Assembly (NCBI GenBank): GCA_902472555.1
Contig: CABROF010000031.1
Coordinates: 1-23,301 of the forward strand
Reading direction: 5' to 3'
Length of the DNA: 23,301 nucleotides
Source: UMGS1851 sp900555605
GTDB taxonomy: Bacteria; Bacillota; Clostridia; UBA1212; UBA1255
The notes under the pieces: generated by a model
Told to the model about the DNA's origin: nothing
Databases searched by the model: none
The model's input: only the letters and a program-made list of their open reading frames with translations
Translations under genes and position numbers: made by a program
Shown here: one piece after another, positions 15,035 through 21,522 of the stretch
How positions within the stretch are numbered: position 1 is the stretch's first letter
How the letters are laid out: each line of letters begins with the position of its first letter

Positions 15035-16237
15035 ATGAAAAAGCGATTTTTAATGTATCCCGCACTGCTGTGCTGGGCGCTGATTATGATTCTGAGTGTC
15101 TCCTGTATTGCCGTAACCGGGCCCGGTGCCAATGAAGGCCTTTCTGCAGGACAGACAGGGCAGCCGGAGATCTCGCCGAATGGCGGGAATCAGGGCGTCG
15201 TACCGGAGAGAACGCCTTCTGCAGCAGTATCCGGCAAAATGCAGGTGCATTTTATTGATGTGGGGCAGGGCGACTGCATCCTGATTCGAAGCGGAGAACA
15301 AGCTATGCTGATCGATGCAGGCGAGAACCAAATGGGGGACCGCGTCGTCGATTATTTGAAGGCACAGGGCGTTGCGGCGCTGCAGTATGTGATTGGCACG
15401 CACCCGCATTCCGATCACATCGGAGGATTGGATACTGTCATCAGCGCATTTTCCGTGGAAAAGGTAATTTTACCGAAGGTCGCGCACAATACGAAAACAT
15501 ATGAAGATGTGCTGCTGAGCGTGGCGGCCAAGGGCCTGAAGGTTACGGCGGCTAAAGCCGGAGATACATACTCTTTGGGAGAGGCGCGTTTTGACGTGAT
15601 CGCGCCGTGCAAAGATTACGGAGATGATCTCAATAACTGGTCTGTGGGAATCAGGCTGCTTTACGGAGATACGATTTTTATTATGTGCGGAGATGCCGAG
15701 GCAGGCGCCGAAGCGGATATGCTTGCAAGCGGTGCGGATCTGCGGGCCGATGTCCTGAAGGTTGGGCATCATGGAAGCGATACCTCCACCAGCGAGGCCT
15801 TCTTAGCCGCGGTGGACCCTGCTTATGCCGTGATTCAGTGCGGCGCGGGAAATTCGTACGGCCATCCTGTCCGGTCAACGCTTGACCGGCTGGCAGCACG
15901 CGGTATTACAGTACTGCGGACGGATGAAATCGGTACAATTGTGGCATACTGTGACGGAACGAATATTTCCTGGAATCAGGCTTTTCCGGAAAGCACAGAT
16001 GCATCTCCTGCGGTGCGGACTCCGGCAGCGGAAACATCCGATGCGGATCCGACGCCTGCGGCAACCCGGGCGGCGCAGACCGAGGCGTATGTACTGAATA
16101 CCAATACAAAGAAATTTCATCTGCCCGGCTGCAGCAGTGTCCGGCAGATCAGCGAAAACAACCGCGGCACATTCACGGGAGATCGGGAAACCCTGATGGC
16201 CCAGGGATATGCGCCGTGTAAAAGCTGCAATCCATAA
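15035..16237 (+). CDS. ComEC-like metallo-beta-lactamase-fold hydrolase, lipoprotein form, with C-terminal zinc-binding tail
   Basis: The ATG at 15035 follows GGAGG (15025-15029), giving 400 residues; upstream in-frame ATGs at 14888 and later lack a binding site. A lipoprotein signal ends LSVSC (Cys24). The metallo-beta-lactamase fold (about 68-310) shows VHFIDVGQGDCILI, the metal motif THPHSDHIGG near 123, a CGDAE acidic ligand and VGHHGSDTS, as in the C-terminal domain of ComEC. A Thr/Pro/Ala-rich linker leads to a small Cys domain (about 355-400) with KFHLPGCSSV and GYAPCKSCNP, an Ada-type zinc-binding tail common in this subfamily. As a lipoprotein it acts outside the membrane, probably as a phosphodiesterase or nuclease; the substrate is unproven. 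The DUF3006 gene follows after 18 nt. Confidence 0.88.
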   Translation: MKKRFLMYPALLCWALIMILSVSCIAVTGPGANEGLSAGQTGQPEISPNGGNQGVVPERTPSAAVSGKMQVHFIDVGQGDCILIRSGEQAMLIDAGENQMGDRVVDYLKAQGVAALQYVIGTHPHSDHIGGLDTVISAFSVEKVILPKVAHNTKTYEDVLLSVAAKGLKVTAAKAGDTYSLGEARFDVIAPCKDYGDDLNNWSVGIRLLYGDTIFIMCGDAEAGAEADMLASGADLRADVLKVGHHGSDTSTSEAFLAAVDPAYAVIQCGAGNSYGHPVRSTLDRLAARGITVLRTDEIGTIVAYCDGTNISWNQAFPESTDASPAVRTPAAETSDADPTPAATRAAQTEAYVLNTNTKKFHLPGCSSVRQISENNRGTFTGDRETLMAQGYAPCKSCNP

Positions 16238-16255
16238 GAAAAGAGCTGAACGAAT

Positions 16256-16474
16256 ATGGAGCAATTGATCATAGACCGTTTTGAGGGCGCATTTGCCCTT
16301 TGCGAAAAGGAAGACAAGCACATGATTCAGATTGCGATAACAGCATTGCCTGTCGGCAGCAGGCCGGGGGACTGCATACTCCTCAGAGAGGACGGCGCGC
16401 TGCTGCCGGACAAGGCCCGCACCGAGGCACGAAAAGCAAGAATGCAGCGGCTGCTTGACGATCTTTTTGAATAA
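16256..16474 (+). CDS. DUF3006 family protein
   Basis: This 72-residue protein starts LIIDRFEGAFALCE and continues with ITALPVGSRPGDCILL and RKARMQRLLDDLF. That is the DUF3006 pattern: IDR-EG near the start, LP and GD in the middle, and a basic helix ending LF. Its biochemical role is not known to me. It commonly sits next to ComEC-like metallo-hydrolase genes, as here, so it probably works with that enzyme. It has no signal peptide and should stay in the cytoplasm, which is puzzling given that its neighbour is exported. An AAGAG sequence precedes the ATG. Confidence 0.8.
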   Translation: MEQLIIDRFEGAFALCEKEDKHMIQIAITALPVGSRPGDCILLREDGALLPDKARTEARKARMQRLLDDLFE

Positions 16475-16507
16475 AAGAAAGGACAGCCACTGCATATGCG
16501 GAAAATT

Positions 16508-16521
16508 GCTTTTTATAAAGC
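16508..16521. terminator. Weak bidirectional terminator candidate between converging genes
   Basis: GCTTT-ttat-AAAGC (16508-16521) lies between the DUF3006 gene and the end of the minus-strand secreted-protein gene. T-rich sequence follows on the plus strand (CGTTTATTTTAG) and AATTTT on the minus strand. The stem is only five pairs, so confidence is low. Confidence 0.3.
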
Positions 16522-16530
16522 ACGTTTATT

Positions 16531-17295
16531 TTAGCATTCGGACTTTTGCTTTTTCACCCGCAGCAGGCAGACGCCGGCGGCCAGAACAGCGGCGGAAAAC
16601 GTCAGATAGGCTGTGCCGTCTCCTGTGGGCTGATTGTCTTCTGTGGGGGGAACCGTGGTTTCAGGCGGCGTGGTGGGAGCCGGTGCAAACAGATCGAATT
16701 GCTCGGCTTCTGCTTTCGTATCAAAAAGCGCGATGGCTTTGATATATAATGTGCCGCAGGTTTGCACATCCTGGTAGTTTTTGGCTTCCGCACAGTTAAA
16801 ATCAAGCCGAAGCCTGCGGCAGCTGAGCTCGGATTCAAGCCCGAAATCTACAATAAAGCTGGTATATTCCTCTGTTATGGAAATTGTCTGATCCCGAAGG
16901 GCTACTTCGTAGTCGCTGCCGCTTTCTTGTGAGCTCAGGAAAAAGGAACATTTGCTCCATGTTTTCTCTTGGTCTGCGGCATCGGCATCTCCTTTTATAT
17001 AGACCTTCATAAATTTGTTTTCCGTAGGGGACACTTTCAGCGGCTCGTCGTAGTTTCTGATGATATTGCAGCCGTCCGTCCACCCCCACGATAGTGTCAC
17101 TAATTTCAGCGCTTCCTCGCCGGCATCGTACGCGACGGGAAAGATTCCCGCATTTTCCGATACAAACGGATCATTTTCCCCTGTAAACCGATAGACGATG
17201 CCGCCTTCCTTTGCATTTGCTGTAAGACTGCAGCAAAATGCGGTCAGCAAAAGCATAACGCAGACAATCCAACCTCTTTTTTTCATTTTTTTCAT
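16531..17295 (-). CDS. Secreted, C-terminally anchored protein of unknown function with a TGD-type sorting-like end
   Basis: The ATG at 17295 lies 8 nt after AAGGGAG, giving 254 residues. A signal peptide (KKMKKRGWIVCVMLLLTAF...TANA) is followed by one globular region (about 30-200). It has motifs such as WGWTDGCNIIRNYDEPLKV, KFMKVYIKGDAD and TLYIKAIALFD, in a strand-rich pattern that could be a carbohydrate-binding beta-sandwich. A Pro/Thr spacer precedes NQPTGDG, a hydrophobic segment and VKKQKSEC, resembling the sorting signals of clostridial surface proteins; no sortase gene is visible. It is transcribed alone and convergent with the metallo-hydrolase operon. Function is not recognised; cell-surface binding is a guess from architecture. 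Confidence 0.7.
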   Translation of the reverse strand: MKKMKKRGWIVCVMLLLTAFCCSLTANAKEGGIVYRFTGENDPFVSENAGIFPVAYDAGEEALKLVTLSWGWTDGCNIIRNYDEPLKVSPTENKFMKVYIKGDADAADQEKTWSKCSFFLSSQESGSDYEVALRDQTISITEEYTSFIVDFGLESELSCRRLRLDFNCAEAKNYQDVQTCGTLYIKAIALFDTKAEAEQFDLFAPAPTTPPETTVPPTEDNQPTGDGTAYLTFSAAVLAAGVCLLRVKKQKSEC

Positions 17296-17359
17296 AAGAC
17301 CGACTCCCTTCTGTTTTGCGATATGTGAATTTTTGATGAAAAATCAATTACTGATTCTG

Positions 17360-17400
17360 ATTATAAATCCTGCCCGCGCATATTGATATGACGTGTCATA
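17360..17400 (-). promoter_or_regulatory. Predicted promoter and operator-like palindrome for the minus-strand secreted-protein gene
   Basis: On the minus strand a TATAAT occupies 17365-17360. The corresponding -35 region (about 17388-17383) is a poor match. A 14-bp palindrome TATGAC-gt-GTCATA (17387-17400) touches that -35 region, where an activator or repressor would be expected to bind. The plus-strand rny promoter begins 71 nt further along. Confidence 0.45.
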
Positions 17401-17470
17401 ACGAGATGGGCTGATTATTTTTAACCATATGGACAAGAAAGTCCCCTTTACGCGTCCGTGCGCAAAAAAC

Positions 17471-17499
17471 TTGACAGGCAGAGCCGGATTGTGTAAAAT
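17471..17499 (+). promoter_or_regulatory. Predicted sigma-A-type promoter of rny
   Basis: TTGACA (17471-17476) and TAAAAT (17494-17499) are separated by exactly 17 nt. The expected transcript start is near 17506, giving a leader of about 80-90 nt before the rny coding sequence. Confidence 0.75.
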
Positions 17500-17513
17500 T
17501 AAATTTGATGTGA

Positions 17514-17564
17514 ACTTATACATTTTTGTAAATCTGTATTTACATTCTATAAGTAACAGTACTT
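17514..17564 (+). promoter_or_regulatory. Nested stem-loop at the 5' end of the rny leader, with a competing hairpin
   Basis: ACTTATA (17514-17520) pairs with TATAAGT (17548-17554). Inside it TGTAAAT (17527-17533) pairs with ATTTACA (17538-17544) around CTGT. The structure begins only about 8 nt after the predicted transcript start. A second hairpin AAGTA-acag-TACTT (17551-17564) uses part of the outer arm, so the two exclude each other. A structured 5' end on an RNase Y mRNA suggests control of its own decay, but this is inference. Confidence 0.5.
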
Positions 17565-17585
17565 TGATAATTTCATATTGGGGAG

Positions 17586-19181
17586 GTGTTCGTCATAGAA
17601 CATTTAAAGGATATTTTACTGTTCGTCATCCCCTTGGTTTCGGCCGTAATCGCCGGTTTGATTTGTTGGATTATTTCTGGGAAAAAGAGCTTTGGAAAAG
17701 GATATGAGCATAGGAAAAGCGAAGCGGAATCCATTTTTGAAAGCGCGGAGGCAGAAGGAAAGCGCATGATTGGCGAAGCTGTCAAAGAAGGCGAGAACAA
17801 GAAACGCGAGTTCTTGCTGGCGGCAAAGGAAGAAATTCACAAAAGCAGAATTGAACTGGAACGGGAAATCAAGGACAGGCGCAATGAAATACAGCGCAAT
17901 GAACGGCGCTTGATTCAAAAAGAAGACAGCCTGGATAAAAAACAGGAGACCTTGGAGCAGCGGGATGAACAGCTGAACGTACGTTCGCTGGAAATGACGA
18001 AATGTGAAGAAGAAATCCGCGGCATGCTGGAACGGCAGACTGCGGAGCTCGAGCGGATTTCCGGGCTGACCAGGGAGGAGGCAAAAGAGTATCTCCTGCA
18101 GAACGTAGAGAATGAAATTCAGCACGAAACAGTGACGCTGCTGAAGGAATACGAGGCGAAGCTGAAAGAGGAATCCGTGGGCAAGGCAAGAGAAATCATT
18201 GCCACCGCGATTCAGAAATGTGCTGCGGACTATGTTTCCGAGGCCACCGTATCTGTGGTATCCCTGCCGAACGATGATATGAAAGGCCGTATCATCGGCA
18301 GAGAGGGACGGAATATCAGAACGCTGGAAACGTTGACCGGGATTGATCTGATTATTGATGATACACCGGAAGCCGTTATTTTGTCAGGCTTTGATCCTAT
18401 TCGGCGTGAGGTGGCGCGGATTGCACTGGAGAAATTGATTATCGACGGGAGAATTCATCCTGCGAGAATCGAGGAAATGGTGGAAAAGGCCAAAAAGGAA
18501 GTGGATCAGGTAATTCGTCAGGAGGGCGAGAACGCTACATACGAAACAGGTGTGTACGGGCTGCATCCGGAGATTATAAAGCTGCTGGGCCGGTTAAAAT
18601 ACAGGACAAGTTATGGGCAGAGCGTGCTGATTCATTCCATAGAGGTTTCCAGACTGGCCGGCATTATGGCTGCAGAGCTGGGCGTTGATGTGACGCTGGC
18701 AAAGCGGGCCGGACTGGTGCATGATATCGGAAAGGCCATCGATTTTGAAATCGAGGGGTCCCATGTGGATATCGGCGCTGATATTGCGAGAAAGTATAAG
18801 GAATCTCCGGAAGTGATCAACGCCATTATGGCGCACCACGGCGATGTAGAGCCCACATCCGTAATTTCCGTTTTGGTACAGGCGGCAGATTCCATCTCCG
18901 CGGCAAGACCCGGTGCACGCCGAGAAACGCTGGAGTCCTATATCAAACGGCTTGAAAAGCTGGAGGAAATTGCGAATTCATTCAGCGGCATAGAAAAGAC
19001 TTATGCGATTCAGGCAGGCAGGGAGCTGCGGATCATGGTGAAGCCGGATTGCGTTTCTGACGATGAAATGGCGCTGAAGGCCCGTGAGATTGCGAAAAAG
19101 ATTGAAAGCGAGATGGAGTATCCCGGTCAGATCAAAGTAACGATTGTCAGGGAAACGAGAACCGTGGAATACGCGAAGTGA
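17586..19181 (+). CDS. rny: Ribonuclease Y
   Basis: RNase Y is the membrane-bound endoribonuclease that starts mRNA decay in many Firmicutes. An N-terminal membrane segment (about 10-30) leads to a long charged coiled coil (about 45-170) and a KH domain (KGRIIGREGRNIRTLE). The HD domain follows (VHDIGKAIDFEIEGSH, with His379-Asp380), and later AMAHH-type (IMAHHGDVEPTS) and SAARPGARRETLE motifs, ending IRETRTVEYAK-like as in Bacillus. Length (531) is normal. The start is odd: the GTG at 17586 overlaps the GGGGAGG binding site, while the codon at ideal spacing (8 nt) is an ATA at 17595. No ATG lies near, so I give the GTG as the outer limit. A terminator follows, then ymdB. Confidence 0.96.
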   Translation: MFVIEHLKDILLFVIPLVSAVIAGLICWIISGKKSFGKGYEHRKSEAESIFESAEAEGKRMIGEAVKEGENKKREFLLAAKEEIHKSRIELEREIKDRRNEIQRNERRLIQKEDSLDKKQETLEQRDEQLNVRSLEMTKCEEEIRGMLERQTAELERISGLTREEAKEYLLQNVENEIQHETVTLLKEYEAKLKEESVGKAREIIATAIQKCAADYVSEATVSVVSLPNDDMKGRIIGREGRNIRTLETLTGIDLIIDDTPEAVILSGFDPIRREVARIALEKLIIDGRIHPARIEEMVEKAKKEVDQVIRQEGENATYETGVYGLHPEIIKLLGRLKYRTSYGQSVLIHSIEVSRLAGIMAAELGVDVTLAKRAGLVHDIGKAIDFEIEGSHVDIGADIARKYKESPEVINAIMAHHGDVEPTSVISVLVQAADSISAARPGARRETLESYIKRLEKLEEIANSFSGIEKTYAIQAGRELRIMVKPDCVSDDEMALKAREIAKKIESEMEYPGQIKVTIVRETRTVEYAK

Positions 19182-19191
19182 TGACGGCATG

Positions 19192-19237
19192 AAAAAGCGA
19201 TTTTTGTAATATAACATATTGCGGAATCGCTTTTTTT
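19192..19237 (+). terminator. Intrinsic terminator after rny
   Basis: AAAAAGCGATT (19192-19202) pairs perfectly with AATCGCTTTTT (19225-19235) around a 22-nt loop and runs into seven T (19231-19237). It starts 10 nt after the rny stop codon, so rny is mainly transcribed alone. No T tract of this quality appears elsewhere in the window. Confidence 0.8.
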
Positions 19238-19274
19238 CTGTTTTCCGGCCTGTGTGCCGCGCATCCGGATCATG

Positions 19275-19298
19275 GCAGCCTGCCGCGGCGCAGGCTGC
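19275..19298 (+). other. GC-rich hairpin in the leader of the ymdB-type gene
   Basis: GCAGCCTGC (19275-19283) pairs perfectly with GCAGGCTGC (19290-19298) across CGCGGC. It is followed by CTATTTTTAAAGGAG, which contains a short T run and then the ribosome binding site of the next gene. It could be a second weak terminator or a leader structure; I see no clear promoter between it and the rny terminator. Confidence 0.45.
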
Positions 19299-19330
19299 TG
19301 CCGACTATTTTTAAAGGAGCTTTCTGGAAT

Positions 19331-20122
19331 ATGAATTTGAGAGTTTTGTTTATCGGAGATATCTGCGCCCGCACGGGAAGAGAATATCTATCCAATCATC
19401 TGAAGGATATAAAAGAAGAACTGGGCGCAGAGCTCTGCATTGCCAACGGGGAAAATGCTTCTCACGGCAGAGGCTTATCCCTGAGCGCCGCGGACCAGCT
19501 GTATTTGTCCGGCGTGGATTTTATCACAATGGGAAATCATACCTGGGGTCACCCCGACATTTTACAATATATCCAGGACTACCCCATTATACGGCCTGCC
19601 AATTTCGCGCCGGACGTGCCGGGGCGGGGCAGCGCCGTCATCGAGACGCCGAAGGGGCCCGTGGGAATTCTGAATTTACAGGGGAGAGTTTATATGGATC
19701 CCTGCGACAGCCCGTTTACCTGCGGATATGCGCTGGCAGTGCAGCTGCGGCGCAGTGCGAAGATGATTCTTGTTGACTTTCATGCTGAAGCAACTGCCGA
19801 AAAGTGCGCGCTGGCATATTATCTGGACGGTCTGGTTTCTGCTGTAATCGGAACGCATACCCATGTGCAGACGGCGGATGAGCACATTCTTCCGCAAGGT
19901 ACGGCATTTATTACGGATGCAGGCATGACCGGGCCGTCCGGCGGTGTAATCGGCATGGACCGCAGGCATGTTTTGGATAAATTTATCCGCGTAATGCCGC
20001 GGCGCTTTGAGCCTGCGGCGGGTGCGCCGCAGTTTAATGGCGTGCTGATCGATATCGATCCGGAAACAGGCCGGGCCGTGGAAATTCGGCGGATCACAAA
20101 AGGGGGATCGCGCTGCCACTGA
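19331..20122 (+). CDS. ymdB: YmdB-family metallophosphoesterase
   Basis: The ATG at 19331 follows AAAGGAG (about 11 nt), giving 263 residues, the normal length for the YmdB/TIGR00282 family. The metal-binding motifs of calcineurin-like phosphoesterases are in order: FIGDICARTGRE, IANGENASHGRG, TMGNHTWGH, VDFHAEATAEK, GTHTHVQTADE, and ITDAGMTGP. In Bacillus subtilis YmdB is a 2',3'-cyclic-nucleotide phosphodiesterase that affects biofilm and motility decisions, and its gene also lies next to rny. Here the terminator between them suggests separate expression. There is no signal peptide, so it is cytoplasmic. Family assignment is confident; the physiological role is transferred by homology. Confidence 0.93.
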   Translation: MNLRVLFIGDICARTGREYLSNHLKDIKEELGAELCIANGENASHGRGLSLSAADQLYLSGVDFITMGNHTWGHPDILQYIQDYPIIRPANFAPDVPGRGSAVIETPKGPVGILNLQGRVYMDPCDSPFTCGYALAVQLRRSAKMILVDFHAEATAEKCALAYYLDGLVSAVIGTHTHVQTADEHILPQGTAFITDAGMTGPSGGVIGMDRRHVLDKFIRVMPRRFEPAAGAPQFNGVLIDIDPETGRAVEIRRITKGGSRCH

Positions 20123-20129
20123 TATACAT

Positions 20130-20158
20130 TTGACAATTTCGCCTGGCTGAGATACTAT
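20130..20158 (+). promoter_or_regulatory. Predicted promoter of the phosphodiester glycosidase operon
   Basis: TTGACA (20130-20135) and TACTAT (20153-20158) are 17 nt apart. The boxes begin 8 nt after the ymdB stop codon and lead to a transcript start near 20165, about 95 nt before the ATG at 20261. Confidence 0.65.
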
Positions 20159-20260
20159 TTACCCCGCGGAAATAAATCATTTATGCGTTTGCACAGTGAA
20201 TTCCGCAGATTCATTTCAGAGTATAAAAAAGGTGCGGACGGCGGCGGAACGGAGGCCATC

Positions 20261-21514
20261 ATGAAATTTAAAATCAGTGACCGGGACACAAACGGCAGAC
20301 GTCTGCTGCGGGATCATCTGCTGCGCAGCGCGTATGCCGGACAACAGAAGCAGCCCGTGTCGGATTCGGCGGAGTATCGCGCGGTTTCCGCGCATATACA
20401 GGCCGGCCTTGTACGCGGGGAGGAAAAGCGTGTATGCAGGTCCAAGCGCACGGGAATTGTCAAAACGATTCTGGCTCGCGCTGCGGTTTGCCTTTTTTCT
20501 GCACTTTTATTTATCGTAATCGTGGCTGCGGCGGCCTTGATGATCGTGCACTACGGACCTTCTGCGGCGGCGCGGGACCGGGTTGTTTTAACCGTTACGG
20601 AAACGAGTGCCGCTGACTTTCTGGCAACCTTATTTCTTTCAGAGGAAACGGTACAGCAGATTATTGACGACAACGCGGTTTCCGCCACGGATGACGTGAC
20701 GGACCCCGGACTGATCGAAATTCCGGACCCGGGCAAGAGACCGGAAAATCCCGATGGCCCCGGGGATGATCCCGGCACTGCGGAGAAGCCTTTTGATAAA
20801 AACGGCTTTGAGATTATTGATATTACCGGCCGCTCCTATAAAGGAAAGCTGATGATTGTCAATGATCCCAAGCGGGTCAGCATTGGTACGCCCCCTGCAT
20901 ACGGCGCGGATAAAGAGGGCGTCAGAACGATTGATATGGTGCGCAATACCAATTCTTTGGCCGGCGTAAACGGCGGCGGCTTTTTGGATTACGGAAGGGG
21001 CAACGGCGGCATCCCGACGGGGCGTGACAACAGCGATGGTATCGTCATTTCCAAGGGCGTTCTGAAATGGGGCAGTCTTTCGGGCACGTATGAAATCATC
21101 GGCCTGAACAGGGACGGCATTCTGATTTTAGGGAAAATGACCGGACAGGAGGCGCTTGACCGCGGTATTGTAGAGGCACTAAATTTCGGGCCTTACCTGA
21201 TTGTGAATGGGGAGCCGTGTGTCACGCAGGGCTTTTCCGAAGGCGGGGCAAACCCCAGAACCGTAATCGGACAGCGCAAGGACGGCGCGATTTTGCTGCT
21301 GACCATTGACGGCCGGCAGCCCAGCAGCCTCGGCGCGACCTATGACGACCTGATAGAGATCATGATGCGCTACGGCGCCGTGAACGCGGCGAATTTGGAC
21401 GGCGGATCTTCTACGTATATGGTGTATGAAAATGAAATTATTACGCAGCCGGCTTCCCTGTACGGACCGCGCCAGATGGCGACCTCTATTTTAGTCAGCC
21501 GCGTACAGGAGTGA
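20261..21514 (+). CDS. Membrane-anchored phosphodiester glycosidase (NAGPA family)
   Basis: I chose the ATG at 20261, 5 nt after GGAGG (20251-20255), over an ATG at 20183 without a binding site; this gives 417 residues. A basic cytoplasmic N-terminus of about 70 residues precedes one membrane segment (about 72-98). The outside part has an Asp/Pro/Gly-rich spacer and then the NAGPA domain (about 185-417). The domain motifs are NSLAGVNGGGF, NFGPYLIVNGEP, NPRTVIGQ, LTIDGRQPSSLGATYDDL and NAANLDGGSSTYMVY. The family removes sugars linked by phosphodiester bonds, and in Gram-positive bacteria it is tied to exopolysaccharide or teichoic-acid-like polymers. The next gene begins 9 nt downstream of its stop. 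The family is confident; the substrate is unknown. Confidence 0.88.
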   Translation: MKFKISDRDTNGRRLLRDHLLRSAYAGQQKQPVSDSAEYRAVSAHIQAGLVRGEEKRVCRSKRTGIVKTILARAAVCLFSALLFIVIVAAAALMIVHYGPSAAARDRVVLTVTETSAADFLATLFLSEETVQQIIDDNAVSATDDVTDPGLIEIPDPGKRPENPDGPGDDPGTAEKPFDKNGFEIIDITGRSYKGKLMIVNDPKRVSIGTPPAYGADKEGVRTIDMVRNTNSLAGVNGGGFLDYGRGNGGIPTGRDNSDGIVISKGVLKWGSLSGTYEIIGLNRDGILILGKMTGQEALDRGIVEALNFGPYLIVNGEPCVTQGFSEGGANPRTVIGQRKDGAILLLTIDGRQPSSLGATYDDLIEIMMRYGAVNAANLDGGSSTYMVYENEIITQPASLYGPRQMATSILVSRVQE

Positions 21515-21522
21515 GGTGCCGC

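Noticed and set aside
14238..15065. Minus-strand open frame (275 codons) opposite the kinase and metallo-hydrolase start
   Set aside because: It is antisense to the well-defined kinase core; the product shows no domain and composition typical of shadow frames.
13010..16237. A complete vancomycin-resistance cluster
   Set aside because: Only the regulator and kinase resemble Van proteins; no dehydrogenase, D-Ala-D-Lac/Ser ligase or dipeptidase is encoded in the window.
19189..19209. Tiny frame MKKRFL in the rny terminator, identical over 17 nt to the start of the metallo-hydrolase gene at 15035
   Set aside because: It is part of the terminator stem, has no ribosome binding site, and a short A/T-rich Lys-Lys-Arg match is likely coincidence.
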